Positions 36,730-37,888 of a stretch of DNA of 37,888 bases are shown piece by piece. The DNA is from Conidiobolus incongruus B7586 (taxonomy: Eukaryota; Entomophthoromycota; Entomophthoromycetes; Entomophthorales; Conidiobolaceae). The notes beneath the pieces were generated by a model that had not been told where the DNA came from, did no database searches, and saw only the letters and a list, made by a program, of their open reading frames with translations. Within the stretch, counting starts at the first letter, position 1; every line of letters begins with the position of its first letter. The stretch covers positions 1-37,888 of the forward strand of contig JNEM01016279.1 of NCBI GenBank assembly GCA_000697335.1. The letters are read 5' to 3'. Made by a program: the position numbers and the translations under genes.

Positions 36730-37784
36730 TATTATTACTTTGGATTTTAAATAAAATAATATTTTGAAATAGAAAACAAATAAATAATTTATTATTTAAT
36801 TTACAGAATTAAATATATTATAAAACACCATTATTCTTTTATTATTAACAGGTCTTATAATTTCGGCAAACTTTTAATACTTAACAAATAATTTTTTTTA
36901 TTAAAAATTAAATTTGATATTTTACAAATTAATTTAATATATTAACAAAAACTATATTACTTGCAAATTGATTTTTTAATTATATAAAGCAAATATAATT
37001 ATATAGGTTATAATTTTAGTTTATATATTAGATATGATAATTTTTTCCAATATATTTTAATTGATAAAGTTTTTCGGCTTTATAAATTATATTAATATTA
37101 TATAAAATAATAAATATACTAAAGTTATATCAATAATACTAAATTAAATTAATTTATTTAAAAAAATAATAAAAAATATATTATTAATTTTTTATTCTCT
37201 TATGGACTAAATAACAATAATATATAGTATTATAGTTTACTTTTATTAATTATAATAATTAATATCTATTAATCAATTTAATATTTATTAATATTTATAC
37301 GGGGATTCTTTTAGCTTAATATTTTAATTTATATTTCAATAACAAATGATATTTAAAGATTCATAACTAATAAATTATAATAATTTATAAAAAAGCTTTA
37401 GTTTTGCATTATAACTTAATAAGCTTGGTTTAATTATATTTGCTCTAGTTTTTATAGGTCTTATTTAAGCTAATATATATTTATTTTTAATTTTATTAAT
37501 TTATCAAAGTTTATACTTAAATATATATAATCTACTTATATGACCAATATTAGAATATATTAATAACTCTCTATTTAAAATTAAAAAATATTACTCAATA
37601 TATCCTCTCCCCTGTTGATAATTAAAAAAATTAATATTTATATTTAATTATATAAATTTTGATTAAGTTTAAATCATTTCTTATTTAGAATTAAGTGAAT
37701 TAGTTAAATGATAAATAATTAAGCTAAGTAAATTAATTTTTAAAAGATATTTTTAAAGGCTTATATTTAAGTTTTTTAATACTA
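36730..37784 (-). mobile_element. Repeat family R1, copy 4 (full length, reverse orientation)
   Basis: Aligned to the reverse complement of copy 2 it matches from tip to tip. TATTACTTTGGATTTTAA (about 36733) corresponds to the inverted far tip TATTACTTTATAATTTAA. Internal blocks such as AAAGCTTTAGTTTTGCATTA (37393) match. AAAGGCTTATATTTAAG (37755 onward) followed by TTTTTTAATACTA to 37784 is the inverse of the left tip. Length is about 1055 bp. Similarity to copy 2 is about 65-70% by eye, so this is an older insertion. It lacks the mariner insertion, and no coding capacity is recognised. Confidence 0.65.
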
Positions 37785-37888
37785 AAATAAAACATATTTG
37801 ATATTATTTATTTTAAACAAAATTTATTAAAATTACTAAATTTATATATTATCATTTGATAGAAAATATTATATATATAATTAAAATA
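37785..37888. other. Residual AT-rich end of window
   Basis: Nothing is recognised in these last bases. Confidence 0.3.

Overview
The window is extremely AT-rich DNA, with non-coding parts well over 80% A+T by eye and coding parts clearly less so. It has the look of an AT-rich, early-diverging fungus. Support comes from short 49-56 nt GT-AG introns, fungal Git3/cAR-like seven-transmembrane (7TM) receptors, Tc1/mariner debris and a standard genetic code. An Entomophthorales-like or Glomeromycotina-like source is plausible. This is inference, because no rRNA, tRNA or housekeeping gene is present to fix the lineage.

The only intact genes are members of one multigene family of 7TM receptors. Six look whole: two of subfamily A on the minus strand (10771-11768 and 14815-15821) and four of subfamily B (22224-23240 minus; 25305-26319, 29634-30645 and 34927-35945 plus). 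Two more loci are decayed (3385-4384 and about 8890-9385). Every intact gene has the same two-exon structure. A long exon carries all seven helices, an intron of about 50 nt falls just after TM7 in the same phase, and a short exon encodes a 20-28 residue cytoplasmic tail. The long open reading frames run into the intron and stop there, so the true C-termini are easy to miss. The subfamily B tails share a clear motif.

Layout from left to right: a dead Tc1/mariner element nested inside a roughly 1.09-kb TA-flanked repeat (1-2648); receptor pseudogene 1; AT-rich spacer; a second, uninterrupted copy of the repeat (7228-8320); receptor pseudogene 2; the two subfamily A genes; a 4.8-kb spacer with an unrecognised coding-like fragment and a small inverted-repeat element; an older, truncated repeat copy (20659 to about 21390); the four subfamily B genes, separated by 2-4 kb spacers; and a fourth repeat copy in reverse orientation (about 36730-37784).

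The genes do not form an operon. They look like a birth-and-death array of chemosensory or nutrient receptors, probably acting at the plasma membrane upstream of heterotrimeric G proteins. The repeats carry a strongly biased C-to-T / G-to-A decay pattern resembling repeat-induced point mutation at CpA. The receptor genes, although themselves duplicated, seem to have escaped it.
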